DNA of 64,000 nt from DASQHW01 sp038209365 (GCA_038209365.1 JBBQXS010000014.1:1-64000), one strand, 5' to 3'; positions 32,711 to 41,776 are shown, counted from the stretch's first letter. Program-made: numbers and translations. The notes: generated by a model not told the origin, from the sequence alone.

Positions 32711-32713
32711 CTT
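32708..32713 (+). promoter_or_regulatory. -10-like box before the DNA ligase gene
   Basis: TAGCTT overlaps the response regulator stop codon and ends 7 nt before the ATG at 32721. No ribosome binding site is seen. Confidence 0.35.
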
Positions 32714-32720
32714 GCGTCCG

Positions 32721-33794
32721 ATGGCCTTGCCGGTGAAGCCGCCGTTCGAGCCGATGCTCGCCAAGCTCACGCGCGAGCTGCCCGCGGGCGGCGAAGTGCT
32801 CTTCGAGCCGAAATGGGACGGGTTCCGGTGCATCGTGTTCCGCGACGGCGACGACCTCGACCTGCAATCACGCAACCAGCGACCGCTGCTGCGCTACTTC
32901 CCGGAGTTGCGCGAGCCGATGCTCGAACAACTGCCCGCGCGGGTCGTGCTCGACGGCGAGCTTGTCGTCTCGAACGAGCGGGGCCTGGACTTCGACGCGC
33001 TGCAGCTCCGGCAACACCCGGCCGAGTCCAGGGTGAAGAAGCTGGCGGGCGAAATTCCGGCGTCGTACGTCGCGTTCGACGTCCTGGCGCTCGGTGACGA
33101 CTCGATGCTCGACGTGCCGTTCTCCGAGCGGCGTCGCGCGCTCGAGAAGATGCTCGGCGATGCCCGTCCGCCGTTGTTCGTCACCCCCGGGACCAAGAGC
33201 CGCGATGTCGCCGCCGATTGGTTCAAGCGCTTCGAAGGTGCAGGATTCGACGGCGTCGTCGCGAAGCCACTCGCGGACACGTACCATCCCGGCCAGCGCG
33301 CGATGGTGAAGGTCAAGCACGAGCGCACGTGCGACTGTGTGGTCGCCGGCTATCGCGTCCACAAGGACGGCAACGGCGTCGGCTCGCTGCTCGTAGGCCT
33401 CTACGACGACGACGGCTCGCTCCATCACGTCGGTGTCGCGAGTGGGATGGCGGCGAAGCGACGCGCCGAGCTCCAGCACGACGTCGAGCCGTTGCGCGCG
33501 CACGCGCTCGACGACCACCCGTGGAAGGACTGGGCCGAGGCCGTGCACGACGCCGCGACCCAAGGGCAGCGCATGCCGGGCGGCCCGAGTCGCTGGAACG
33601 CAAAGAAGGATCTCTCCTGGGAACCGCTGCGAATCGAACGCGTCGCCGAGGTCGAGTACGAGGGATTGCTGAACGGTCGCTTCCGCCACAACGCGCGCTT
33701 CCGGCGTTGGCGACCCGACAAGGATCCCGACGACTGCACCTACGCGCAGCTCGAGACGGTCCCGCCCGCCGAGCTCCGCGAGATGTTCACGTGA
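32721..33794 (+). CDS. ligC: ATP-dependent DNA ligase, LigC type
   Basis: Seals nicks using ATP. Seen: LPVKPPFEPMLAKLTRELPA, the adenylation motif FEPKWDGFRCIVF (catalytic Lys about 31), motif III YVAFDVLALGD, motif IV EGAGFDGVVAKPL, motif V AMVKVKHERTCDCVVAGYRV, and an OB-fold with RFRHNARFRRWRPDKDP. 357 residues, the size of mycobacterial LigC enzymes implicated in base-excision repair. No Ku or polymerase domain nearby. ATG 32721 is chosen because family similarity starts there; an in-frame TTG lies at 32712. Confidence 0.92.
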   Translation: MALPVKPPFEPMLAKLTRELPAGGEVLFEPKWDGFRCIVFRDGDDLDLQSRNQRPLLRYFPELREPMLEQLPARVVLDGELVVSNERGLDFDALQLRQHPAESRVKKLAGEIPASYVAFDVLALGDDSMLDVPFSERRRALEKMLGDARPPLFVTPGTKSRDVAADWFKRFEGAGFDGVVAKPLADTYHPGQRAMVKVKHERTCDCVVAGYRVHKDGNGVGSLLVGLYDDDGSLHHVGVASGMAAKRRAELQHDVEPLRAHALDDHPWKDWAEAVHDAATQGQRMPGGPSRWNAKKDLSWEPLRIERVAEVEYEGLLNGRFRHNARFRRWRPDKDPDDCTYAQLETVPPAELREMFT

Positions 33795-33862
33795 GCGAAT
33801 CATCCCGTTTCTGCCGAGTCCGGCGATCGGACGGCGCGCTACACTGACTCGGTTGTATCGGG

Positions 33863-33909
33863 CGCCCTTCGTCGGGCGGGGGAAACGTGGGCCGAGGCCC
33901 ACGTTTTTT
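33863..33909 (+). terminator. Leader hairpin and strong intrinsic terminator before rimP
   Basis: CGCCC (33863-33867) pairs with GGGCG (33874-33878). Then AAACGTGGGC pairs with GCCCACGTTT across 33883-33906, running into six T (33904-33909). This is the clearest intrinsic terminator in the window. It may simply end the ligase transcript (stop at 33794). However, TACACT at about 33840 suggests a promoter upstream of it, which would make this an attenuator in the rimP-nusA-infB leader. Confidence 0.8.
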
Positions 33910-33918
33910 CTTGGTCTC

Positions 33919-33950
33919 GTGCGGCCGGGAAGGCGCAGCGAGAGAGCCAT
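33919..33950 (+). repeat. Shortened copy of the dispersed repeat upstream of rimP
   Basis: GTGCGGCCGGGAAGGCGCAG followed by CGAGAGAGCCAT resembles the trmD-upstream element with an internal deletion of about 10 bp, again next to a gene start. The match is imperfect, so identity as a family member is moderately certain. Confidence 0.55.
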
Positions 33951-33966
33951 CGAGGTGAGGCAGACG

Positions 33967-34506
33967 GTGAGCGCGACGGAGAGACAACTCGAAGCCGTAC
34001 GCGCCGCAGCCGAGCCTGCCGTCCATGCGCTCGGACTCGCCGTGTACGACCTCGAGCTGCTCGGCGGCGCCGGCGCCCGCACGCTACGGATCACCGTGAC
34101 CCGCGAGGGGGGCGTCGACCTCGAGGCCATCACCGCGGTGACACAGGCCGTGTCGCCGCTGGTCGACGAGGCCGACGCGGTGAACGGCCCGTACCTCCTC
34201 GAGGTGAGCAGCCCCGGCATCGAGCGGTCCCTGCGGCGGCCGGAGCACTTCACCGGTGCAGTCGGCGAACAAGTTTCGATCAAATACCACACCGAGGCGG
34301 GTCCCTGCCGAGTGCGCGGCACCCTCGTCGCGTTCGACGGCGACCAATGTGCGGTCGAGGAGGACGAGCTGAGGGTCGAGGTCCCCGTCGGCGACATCAC
34401 CCAAGCGCGCACCGTGTTCGAGTGGGGCCCGCAGCCGCGTCCCGGCAAGGGCGCCAAGACGGGCCAGGCCGGCAAGCCCCGAGCGCGCGCGAAGGAGCAT
34501 CGATGA
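33967..34506 (+). CDS. rimP: Ribosome maturation factor RimP
   Basis: 30S assembly factor. Seen: VRAAAEPAVHALGLAVYDLE, LRITVTREGGVDLEAITAVT, SPLVDEADAVNGPYLLEVSS, PGIERSLRRPEHF, and a C-terminal SH3-like domain with a Lys/Arg tail. GTG at 33967 is preferred because GAGG lies 6 nt upstream; GTG at 33955 is possible. 179 residues. The stop overlaps nusA (ATGA). First gene of the rimP-nusA-infB cluster. Confidence 0.93.
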   Translation: MSATERQLEAVRAAAEPAVHALGLAVYDLELLGGAGARTLRITVTREGGVDLEAITAVTQAVSPLVDEADAVNGPYLLEVSSPGIERSLRRPEHFTGAVGEQVSIKYHTEAGPCRVRGTLVAFDGDQCAVEEDELRVEVPVGDITQARTVFEWGPQPRPGKGAKTGQAGKPRARAKEHR

Positions 34507-35852
34507 AAAATCCCGAAATGCTCGAGGCGCTCTCCGCTCTTGCCTTGGAGAAGGGCATCTCGGAGGACGTGATGCTCGAGGCGCTCGCGAACGCGCTCGT
34601 CACCGCCTACAAGCGGATGCCCGAGGCGGCCGAGGAAGCACTCGTCGAGATCGACGTCGAGACCGGCGAGATCCGCGTGATCGCACAAGAGCTCGACGAA
34701 GACGGCAACGTCACGCGCGAGTGGGATGACACGCCTGCCGACTTCGGACGCATCGCGGCCCAGACGGCCAAGCAGGTCATCCTGCAGCGCATCCGCGAGG
34801 CCGAACGCGAGATGAAGTACGAGGAATACGCCGGTCGTGAGGGCGACATCGTCACCGGCATCATCCAGCAAACGGACGCGCGCTACACGCTGCTCGATCT
34901 CGGCCGGGTCGAGGCGCTCTTGCCGCAGGCGGAGCAGGTTCCCGGCGACCGCTACGACCACGGGTCGCGCATGAAGGCGTACATCGTGGAGGTCCGCAAG
35001 ACGGCCAAGGGTCCACAGATCGTGGTGTCGCGTACGCATCCCGGCCTCGTGAGGCGTTTGTTCGAGCTCGAGGTCCCTGAGCTCCTCGACGGCCTCGTCG
35101 AGATCAAGGCGGTCGCCCGCGAGCCGGGTCATCGGACGAAGCTCGCGGTCGCGTCGAACGACCAGAACGTCGACCCGGTCGGCGCGTGCGTCGGCGCGCG
35201 GGGCATGCGCGTGCGCCAGGTGGTGAACGAGCTCAAGGGCGAGAAGGTCGACATCGTGCCGTACAGCGGCGAGCCCCAGGAATTCGTGATGCGCGCGCTC
35301 GCGCCCGCGAAGGTGCGTGAGGTGCGGATCCACGAGAACACCGGTATCGCGGAGGTCATCGTTCCCGACTTCCAGCTGTCGCTCGCGATCGGCAAGGAGG
35401 GCCAAAACGCGCGCCTGGCCGCGCGCCTGACGGGCTGGCGCGTGGACATCAAGAGCGAGACGCAGCTCGCAGAAGAGGAGTCGGGCGGCGGCTACGCCGA
35501 AGGCGAATGGGTCGAGGGCACCGACGGTCAATTGATGTGGCAGCCGGCCGGCGGCGGCGAAGCGATCAGCGCGGCGGAGGCGGGCTACGGCACCGTGACG
35601 GCGGCCAAGACCGTGGCGCCCGACGGCATCACGCCCGAGCGTGACGACGCCGTCATCGGCGTCGACGACACGGTCGACACCACACCGCCGGCCGAAGAAG
35701 CCGCGATACACGTCGACGCATCCGTCGCCGACGAGGCGGCCGACGAGCTCGCAGCCGACGCAGACATCGACGCCGAGGATCCGGATGTGCGCGCAGAAGC
35801 GGAATTGGAGATCGAGGAGGCGAGCGCCACCACGGCGGGAGACGACGCTTGA
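34503..35852 (+). CDS. nusA: Transcription termination/antitermination factor NusA
   Basis: RNA polymerase-binding elongation factor. Seen: N-terminal domain (MLEALSALALEKGISEDVML, ALVTAYKR), S1 domain (GDIVTGIIQQTDARYTLLDL), KH1 (VGARGMRVRQVVNELKGEKV), KH2 (LSLAIGKEGQNARLAARLTG). After about residue 345 the C-terminus is an acidic, Ala/Asp/Glu-rich tail instead of the AR repeats of E. coli. 449 residues. AAGGAG lies upstream of the ATG. Confidence 0.96.
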   Translation: MKNPEMLEALSALALEKGISEDVMLEALANALVTAYKRMPEAAEEALVEIDVETGEIRVIAQELDEDGNVTREWDDTPADFGRIAAQTAKQVILQRIREAEREMKYEEYAGREGDIVTGIIQQTDARYTLLDLGRVEALLPQAEQVPGDRYDHGSRMKAYIVEVRKTAKGPQIVVSRTHPGLVRRLFELEVPELLDGLVEIKAVAREPGHRTKLAVASNDQNVDPVGACVGARGMRVRQVVNELKGEKVDIVPYSGEPQEFVMRALAPAKVREVRIHENTGIAEVIVPDFQLSLAIGKEGQNARLAARLTGWRVDIKSETQLAEEESGGGYAEGEWVEGTDGQLMWQPAGGGEAISAAEAGYGTVTAAKTVAPDGITPERDDAVIGVDDTVDTTPPAEEAAIHVDASVADEAADELAADADIDAEDPDVRAEAELEIEEASATTAGDDA

Positions 35853-35995
35853 GCGAGGCGCATCCGGGCCTGGGCGAGGCGCCATTCGGAGACGCCCGGC
35901 ACAGGCGGACGGTGCCACGCGAGGGAACGAGCACCGAAGCGGGAGCGCCCCGCGCGAGACTATCCAGCGAGATTTTCTAAAGAACGGAACAAGGT
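35853..35995 (+). other. nusA-infB intergenic region (no ylxR)
   Basis: 143 bp with no supportable ORF. Most Gram-positive and actinobacterial genomes have ylxR here. The stretch contains GC-rich repeats and an AT-richer end (GAGATTTTCTAAAGAACGGA) just before infB. A GACTATCC segment could be a weak -10. Confidence 0.6.
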
Positions 35996-38809
35996 TTGGC
36001 CACGAAGAAGATCCGGATCTATGAGCTGGCTCGAGAGCTCGGCGTCGACAACCACCTTGTCGTCGAGCTCGCGAACGAGCTCAAGATCGGCGTGAAGAGC
36101 CACTCGTCGAGCATCGACGAGCCGTCGGCCGATCGCGTCCGGAGGCTGGCCGACAGTCGCGGCCTCAAGCGGGAGCCCGAGCCCGAGCCCACCCCCGAGC
36201 CCGAACCGGCGACGCCGGCCGTACGCGCGGACGAGCCGGAGCCCGCACCCGACCGCGGACCCGAACCCACCTCGGAGCCGGCGCCGGCGCCGGAACGCGT
36301 CCTGGAACCGGTTTCGGCGCTCACCGCCGAGGGAGAGGAACCGAAGCCTGCGGTCGTCCGATCGACCCATCGCGTGGTCCGCTCGTCCCCGACGCCGCCC
36401 ATGCCGGCGCCGCCGGCACCGCTCGAGCGGCCGGCCGCGGCCCCGCCCGCGCCGGCGCGCCCTGTCCCTCCCGTGCCCGAAGTCGACCGTCCGGCCGCCC
36501 ATGCCGCGCCGCCTCCGCCTCGTCCGACGTCCGCGAGCGGCAAGCCGATCCCGCCGCCGCCCGGCGGCGGCAAGCCCCCGACTCCGCCTCCCGGTCCGCG
36601 CGGTGGGCCGGGCAGCTTCGGCAGCCGGCCCGGTGGACCTCGCAGCAGCCCCGGGGGCGGACCCGGTCCCGGCAGCGGGCCCGGTGGCGCCCGTGGCGGA
36701 GGGTACGGCGGTGCCGCCGGTCCGCGCACGGGTGGCGGCGGCGGTGGTGGTGGCGGCTACGCCGGTGGTCCGGGCGGCGGTCCCGGTGGTCCGGGCGGCG
36801 CCCGCACCGGCGCGCCCGGTCGCGGACGCGGTGGTCCGGGTGGCGGTCCCGGTGGTCCGGGCGGCGGTCCAGGCGGCTACAGCGGACGCGGCCGTCCCGG
36901 TGGGCCCCCGCAGCGCCGGCGCAAGAAGCGCCGTCGCGATCGCGCCGAGCTCGAGCCCGCGTCGCAGAGGCTCACGCCCGCCGATGCGCCGGTTCCCGAA
37001 GGTGAGATCGTCGTCGCGCTCGGCAGCACGATCCAGGAGTACGCCCCGAAGCTGAACCGCACGCCGGCCGACCTCGTGCGCATCCTGTTCGAGGCAGGCG
37101 AGATGGTGACCGCAACGGCATCGCTCGCCGACGAGATGATCGAGTTGATCGCGGAGTCGCTCGGCGCCCAGGTGCTCATCGTGGAGCCGGGCAGCGAGCA
37201 AGAGGTCGAGCTCATCGCGATGCTCACCGCCGACGACGACGAGGAAGACGACGAGGCGCTGCTCGAACCGCGGCCGCCGGTCATCACGGTGATGGGACAC
37301 GTCGACCACGGCAAGACCACACTGCTCGACCGCATCCGCCACGCCAACGTGGTCGCGGGCGAGGCCGGTGGGATCACGCAGGCGATCGGTGCCTACCAGG
37401 TCGACCGGGACGGCCGGAAGATCACGTTCATCGACACGCCCGGACACGAGGCGTTCACCGCGATGCGTTCGCGGGGTGCCGACGTCACCGACATCGCGAT
37501 CCTCGTCGTGGCGGCCGACGACGGCGTGATGCCTCAGACGGTCGAGGCGATCAGCCACGCCCGCGCGCAGGTCGAGCCGTCGGTGCCGATCGTCGTCGCG
37601 GTGACGAAGGTCGACCGCGAGGACGCGGACCCGACGCGCGTTCGTCAGCAGCTCACCGAGCAGGAGCTCGTTCCCGAGGAGTGGGGTGGCGACACGATCG
37701 TCGTCGACGTCTCCGCGCCGACCGGTCAGGGGATCGAGGAGCTCCTCGATGCCCTGCTGCTCGTCGCCGACGCGAGCGAGATCTCGCAGTACCTGTACGC
37801 GAACCCGAAGAAGCTCGCACGCGCCGACGTGCTCGAGTCACATCTCGACCAGGGTCGCGGCCCGGTCGTGACCGCGCTGGTGAAGGAAGGCACGCTCGGC
37901 GTCGGCGACATCATCGTCGCCGGGCCCGCGTGGGGTCGTGTGCGGGCGATGTTCGACGAGAACGGCGCGGCCGTCAACGAAGCGGGGCCATCAGTACCCG
38001 TCGAGGTGCTCGGCCTCGACGATGTGCCGCTCGCAGGTGACGAGCTGCGCGTCGCGCCGTCCGACAAGATCGCGCGCACCGTTGCCGAGGCACGCGAGCA
38101 CCGGCGCAAGGTCGCCGCCCAGCGCAATCCGTTGATGCTCGGCGGTGGCGCCCGCCTCGAGGACATCTTCGCGATGGTGCAACGGGGCGAGGTCGCAACG
38201 CTGAACCTCATCGTGAAGGCCGAATCCCAGGGCTCGCTCGAAGCGATCACCGACGCGCTGCGCAAGCTCGACCAGGAGCACGACGAGGTGCGGTTGTCGT
38301 TCGTGCACCGCGGCGTCGGCGGCATCACCGAATCGGACCTTACGCTTGCGGCCGTGTCGAACGCGACGGTCATCGGCTTCAACGTGCGACCCGATCGCAA
38401 GGCACGCGAGGTTGCAGAGCGCGAGGGCGTCGAGATGCGCCTCTACGAGGTCATCTACAACCTGCTCTCCGACGTGAGCAACGCGCTCGTCGGCATGCTC
38501 AAGCCCGAGTTCGAAGAAGTCGTCACGGGCGACGCCGAAGTTCGCGAGGTGTTCTCGGTGCCGCGCATCGGCCGGGTCGCCGGCTGTTACGTCACGAACG
38601 GCGTCATCACGCGCGGCTCCAAGGTGCGGTTCCTGCGCGAAGGCACGATCATCTGGAAGGGTCAGATCGCGTCGCTGCGCCGCTTCAAGGACGACGTGCG
38701 CGAGGTCCGCGAGGGCTTCGAATGCGGCATCGGTCTCGAGAACTACCAGGACCTCAAGCAGGGCGACCTCATCGAGACCTTCGAGGAGCGCGAGATCGCG
38801 AGAGTTTGA
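35996..38809 (+). CDS. infB: Translation initiation factor IF-2 with long disordered N-terminal region
   Basis: GTPase that places initiator tRNA on the 30S subunit. Seen: IF2N domain (KIRIYELARELGVDNHLVVE), a region of about 270 residues rich in Pro/Glu, then Gly/Arg/Pro repeats (GGPGGGPGGPGG), a second IF2N-like segment, and the G domain with GHVDHGKTTLLDRI (from residue 434), IDTPGHEAFTAMRSRGADVT and VTKVDRED, then EF-Tu-like domains II, III and IV. 937 residues, as in other Actinobacteria. TTG start at 35996; the spacing of the nearby AAGG is poor, so the exact start is slightly uncertain. Confidence 0.95.
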   Translation: MATKKIRIYELARELGVDNHLVVELANELKIGVKSHSSSIDEPSADRVRRLADSRGLKREPEPEPTPEPEPATPAVRADEPEPAPDRGPEPTSEPAPAPERVLEPVSALTAEGEEPKPAVVRSTHRVVRSSPTPPMPAPPAPLERPAAAPPAPARPVPPVPEVDRPAAHAAPPPPRPTSASGKPIPPPPGGGKPPTPPPGPRGGPGSFGSRPGGPRSSPGGGPGPGSGPGGARGGGYGGAAGPRTGGGGGGGGGYAGGPGGGPGGPGGARTGAPGRGRGGPGGGPGGPGGGPGGYSGRGRPGGPPQRRRKKRRRDRAELEPASQRLTPADAPVPEGEIVVALGSTIQEYAPKLNRTPADLVRILFEAGEMVTATASLADEMIELIAESLGAQVLIVEPGSEQEVELIAMLTADDDEEDDEALLEPRPPVITVMGHVDHGKTTLLDRIRHANVVAGEAGGITQAIGAYQVDRDGRKITFIDTPGHEAFTAMRSRGADVTDIAILVVAADDGVMPQTVEAISHARAQVEPSVPIVVAVTKVDREDADPTRVRQQLTEQELVPEEWGGDTIVVDVSAPTGQGIEELLDALLLVADASEISQYLYANPKKLARADVLESHLDQGRGPVVTALVKEGTLGVGDIIVAGPAWGRVRAMFDENGAAVNEAGPSVPVEVLGLDDVPLAGDELRVAPSDKIARTVAEAREHRRKVAAQRNPLMLGGGARLEDIFAMVQRGEVATLNLIVKAESQGSLEAITDALRKLDQEHDEVRLSFVHRGVGGITESDLTLAAVSNATVIGFNVRPDRKAREVAEREGVEMRLYEVIYNLLSDVSNALVGMLKPEFEEVVTGDAEVREVFSVPRIGRVAGCYVTNGVITRGSKVRFLREGTIIWKGQIASLRRFKDDVREVREGFECGIGLENYQDLKQGDLIETFEEREIARV

Positions 38810-38831
38810 GCATTCGGGGAAAGGTCGCGGG

Positions 38832-39989
38832 GTGAGCGCGCTCGCCGTCCTCCTCCTCATGCTCGGGATCGCCGGCGCGCTCACGCGGCCGGCGGGTGTT
38901 CCGGCGTGGGTGCCGCCCACAATCGCCGCGGCCGTCGCACTCGCGACCGGCGTCGTGGATCTGGCAGGCGTACGCGCCGCGTGGCGTCCGCTCGCCGCGC
39001 CGCTCGCGTTCGTCGCGGTGGCCGTTCCGCTCGCGGCATCTCTGGATGACGTCGGGGTCTTCGGCGAGCTCGCCGCGCTCGCCGCCCGCAGCCGTTTCGT
39101 GGTCGGTCGCCTCTGGGTCCTCGCCGCGGTCGTCGTGGCGCTGTTGAACCTCGATGCGGCGGTCGTGTTGTTGACGCCGCTCTACGTCCGCACCGCGTTG
39201 CTCGTCGACGTCGATCCCGCGGCGCTCGCGTTCCAACCCGTGCTCCTCGCGTCACTCGCAAGTGGCGTCCTTCCGGTGTCGAATCTCACGAACCTGGTGG
39301 TCGCGTCCCGCTTGTCGCTGACGAACGGTGACTTCCTCCGACATCTCGCATTGCCCTCGGTCGCGGCGTGCGCGGTCGGCTGGTGCGCATATCGAGTGGT
39401 CTTCCCGGCTCGCGCCCGCGCCTCGACGGCCGCGCACGCGCCCGACCGGCGCGCGTTGCGGCTCGGGCTCGGCGCCATCGCGTTGTTCCTGTTCCTGCTC
39501 ATCGGTGGTGAGGTCGTCGGTCTGCCGGCGTGGGGTGCCGCACTCGCCACCGAGGTCGCGCTCCTCGGGGTGACACGCAAGCTTCCGCTGCGCCACGTGC
39601 CGGTGGGAACCATCGCGCTGGCCGCCGCGCTCGCGGTGCTTGCCACAGGTGTCGTCGCTGCCTTGCCCAACGCACTCTCCGCGCTCGGTGCCGGCGGCGC
39701 CGGGGGCTTCGCGACAGGTGTCGTCGCCTCCGACGCGCTCAACAACCTGCCGGCGGTCCTGGTCGGGCTCCCGCACGTCACACACGTGTCAGCCGCGTGG
39801 CCACTGTTGCTGGGGGTGAACCTGGGACCGACGCTCCTCCTCACCGGCTCGCTGGCCGGCCTGCTCTGGCACGCGAGCGCGCGCCGGGCGGGCGTGGAGA
39901 TCCCGGCGGCGACGTACAGCCGGGTCGGCCTCGCGGTCGGTGTTCCCGCGATGCTCGCGGCGGCGGCGGTCCTGTGGGCGTCCGGGTGA
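38832..39989 (+). CDS. ArsB/NhaD-superfamily ion transporter-like membrane protein
   Basis: 385 residues with about ten hydrophobic helices. ALLNLDAAVVLLTPLYVRTA corresponds to the N-D-A-x-x-x-L-T-P element of the ArsB/NhaD/SLC13 superfamily. GVLPVSNLTNLVVASRLSLT and VASDALNNLPAVLVGLPHVT are the matching hairpin-type motifs. The substrate cannot be told; arsenite, sodium or organic anions are all possible. It starts 22 bp after infB and separates infB from DUF503, an unusual place for a transporter. Confidence 0.8.
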   Translation: MSALAVLLLMLGIAGALTRPAGVPAWVPPTIAAAVALATGVVDLAGVRAAWRPLAAPLAFVAVAVPLAASLDDVGVFGELAALAARSRFVVGRLWVLAAVVVALLNLDAAVVLLTPLYVRTALLVDVDPAALAFQPVLLASLASGVLPVSNLTNLVVASRLSLTNGDFLRHLALPSVAACAVGWCAYRVVFPARARASTAAHAPDRRALRLGLGAIALFLFLLIGGEVVGLPAWGAALATEVALLGVTRKLPLRHVPVGTIALAAALAVLATGVVAALPNALSALGAGGAGGFATGVVASDALNNLPAVLVGLPHVTHVSAAWPLLLGVNLGPTLLLTGSLAGLLWHASARRAGVEIPAATYSRVGLAVGVPAMLAAAAVLWASG

Positions 39990-40021
39990 ATATACGGATG
40001 CGTACGGCGCGAAGATGGGGC

Positions 40022-40318
40022 GTGCACGCAGTTGCCGTCTGTTTCGATCTGCACGTCCCGCAGAGCCGATCGCTGAAGACCAAGCGCGCCGCCATCCGGC
40101 CGATCGTCGACGGCCTGCGGCACCGTTACCGCGTCTCGGTCGCCGAGGTCGACCACCAGGACCAGTGGCAGCGCGCCGCGATCGGTGTCGCCGTGGTCGG
40201 CGGCACGAACGCCCAAGTGCGCGACGTGCTGGCATCGGTCGAGCGCTTCGTCACCAACGCGCCGGACATCGAGCTGCTCGACATCGAAACCGCATGGCTC
40301 GAGAGCGAAAACTCGTGA
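40022..40318 (+). CDS. DUF503 (YlxP-like) protein
   Basis: 98-residue member of the DUF503 family: HAVAVCFDLHVPQSRSLKTK, RAAIRPIVDGLRHRYRVSVA, EVDHQDQWQRAAIGVAVVGG. Found next to rbfA in many Gram-positive genomes, so a role in ribosome or RNA maturation is suspected but unproven. The GTG at 40022 aligns with the family start; an upstream ATG at 39998 would add eight residues. Confidence 0.88.
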   Translation: MHAVAVCFDLHVPQSRSLKTKRAAIRPIVDGLRHRYRVSVAEVDHQDQWQRAAIGVAVVGGTNAQVRDVLASVERFVTNAPDIELLDIETAWLESENS

Positions 40319-40343
40319 GCATACAGCCCATGATCCGACACTC

Positions 40344-40766
40344 ATGACCAGCGCTCGCCGCTATCCGCGAACCGCGCGCGTCAATGAGTCGATGCTGGAA
40401 GTGCTCGCCGACGAACTCTCACGCATGAACGACTCCCGCCTCGAGCTGGTCACGTTCACCGGCGTCAAGGTGAGCCGCGACCTTTCGCACGCGACCGTCT
40501 TCTATTCGACGCTCGCGGCGACCACCGGCGGTGCGCCCGAGTCGTTCGCGGACAACGCGGCGGCCGCGCTCGCCGCAGCCGCACCTCATCTCCGCGGCAT
40601 ACTCGGTCGGCAGTTGCGAATCCGGCAGGTGCCGCGCCTCGTCTTCAAGGTCGATCCCGGGATCGTGTCGGGTCAACGGATCGAGGAGATCCTCCGAGAG
40701 ATCCACCACGTCGAGGCGTCCGAGGAGCAGGCTGGTTCGGCGGGCACGATGGAGGAGGACAGGTGA
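40344..40766 (+). CDS. rbfA: Ribosome-binding factor A
   Basis: KH-fold 30S maturation and cold-shock factor. Seen: RTARVNESMLEVLADELSRM, LVTFTGVKVSRDLSHATVFY, AAPHLRGILGRQLRIRQVPR, LVFKVDPGIVSGQRIEEILR. 140 residues. ATG at 40344. The stop overlaps the DHH phosphoesterase start (GTGA). Confidence 0.94.
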   Translation: MTSARRYPRTARVNESMLEVLADELSRMNDSRLELVTFTGVKVSRDLSHATVFYSTLAATTGGAPESFADNAAAALAAAAPHLRGILGRQLRIRQVPRLVFKVDPGIVSGQRIEEILREIHHVEASEEQAGSAGTMEEDR

Positions 40767-41776
40767 CCGGTACGGGCGCGACGGACGGGCGGCGAGACTC
40801 GGCGGACCTCGCGGTCGACGCCGAGCTCGCGCGCGCGGCGAATGCCATCCGAAGCATCCCGGACGCCGTGGTCGCGCTCGCATGTCACATCAATCCCGAT
40901 GGTGACGCGCTGGGGTCGATGCTCGGGTTGCACCACGCGTTGCGGGCCGCGGGCATCCCGAGCATTGCGTCGTTCTCGGAGCCCTTCGTGGTCGCGCCGC
41001 ACTACCGTGAGCTCCCGGGCCTCGACCTGCTTTCGCCGCCCGACCGGTTCCCGCACGACCCGCCCGTCATGGTCACCTTCGACTCGGGAACATTGGGGCG
41101 TCTCGGCGATCTCGAACCGTCGGCCAAGGCTGCGGGTGAGCTCATCGTGATCGACCATCACGTCTCGAACCAGCGCTACGGGAAGATCAACGTCATCGAT
41201 CCGAACGCGGCGGCGAGCGGAGTGCTCGTGCGTCGCCTGATCGAGCACTTGCAGCTCCCACTCACACGCGACAGCGCCGTCTGCCTGTACACCGCGCTCG
41301 TCTGCGACACGGGACGGTTCCAATACGAGTCGACGACGCCGGCGGTGTTCGACCTCGCACGCGAGCTGGCCACGTTCGATCTTCCGATCTCCGAGCTCTC
41401 GCGCACGTTGTTCGAGGAGCACCGCTTCGCATACCTCCAGCTGCTTGCAGACGTCCTCTCCCACGCAGTGCTGATCACCGACAAGCAGTTCGTGTGGACC
41501 AAGGTGACCCAGGCCGACCTCGCGCGCCACGGGGTGACGTTCGAGGAAGTCGAAGGGCTCATCGACGTGGTGCGGCGCACGCGGGAAGCCGAGGTGTCGT
41601 GCGTGCTCAAGGAAGCCGCGGACGCGACGTGGCGCGTCAGCCTCCGCTCCCTCGGTCGCGTCGACGTTCGCCGCATCGCCGAACAACAGGGCGGTGGCGG
41701 ACATCGCTTCGCGGCCGGCTTCACCAGCGACGAACGCCCCGACGAGATCGTCACGAAGATCGTCGGAGCGTTGTAA
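40763..41776 (+). CDS. nrnA: DHH/DHHA1 phosphoesterase (NrnA-like)
   Basis: Bifunctional nanoRNase and 3'-phosphoadenosine 5'-phosphate phosphatase family. Seen: ALACHINPDGDALGSMLGLH (motif I), VTFDSGTLGR, the DHH motif VIDHHVSNQRYG, ALVCDTGRFQYEST, and the DHHA1 domain ending IAEQQGGGGHRFAAGFTS. 337 residues. rbfA-nrnA-truB-ribF is the standard order. PAP hydrolysis would matter less here because the genome appears to use APS directly. Confidence 0.93.
   Translation: MTGTGATDGRRDSADLAVDAELARAANAIRSIPDAVVALACHINPDGDALGSMLGLHHALRAAGIPSIASFSEPFVVAPHYRELPGLDLLSPPDRFPHDPPVMVTFDSGTLGRLGDLEPSAKAAGELIVIDHHVSNQRYGKINVIDPNAAASGVLVRRLIEHLQLPLTRDSAVCLYTALVCDTGRFQYESTTPAVFDLARELATFDLPISELSRTLFEEHRFAYLQLLADVLSHAVLITDKQFVWTKVTQADLARHGVTFEEVEGLIDVVRRTREAEVSCVLKEAADATWRVSLRSLGRVDVRRIAEQQGGGGHRFAAGFTSDERPDEIVTKIVGAL

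Noticed and set aside
32868..35918. 1016-codon open frame on the minus strand
   Set aside because: Antisense to ligC, rimP and nusA, all of which show clear family motifs on the plus strand. No plausible protein features.
36590..36900. Tandem GGTGGTCCGGGCGG-type repeats as a mobile or regulatory repeat
   Set aside because: They encode the Gly/Pro-rich linker of IF-2, which is a known feature of actinobacterial IF-2.
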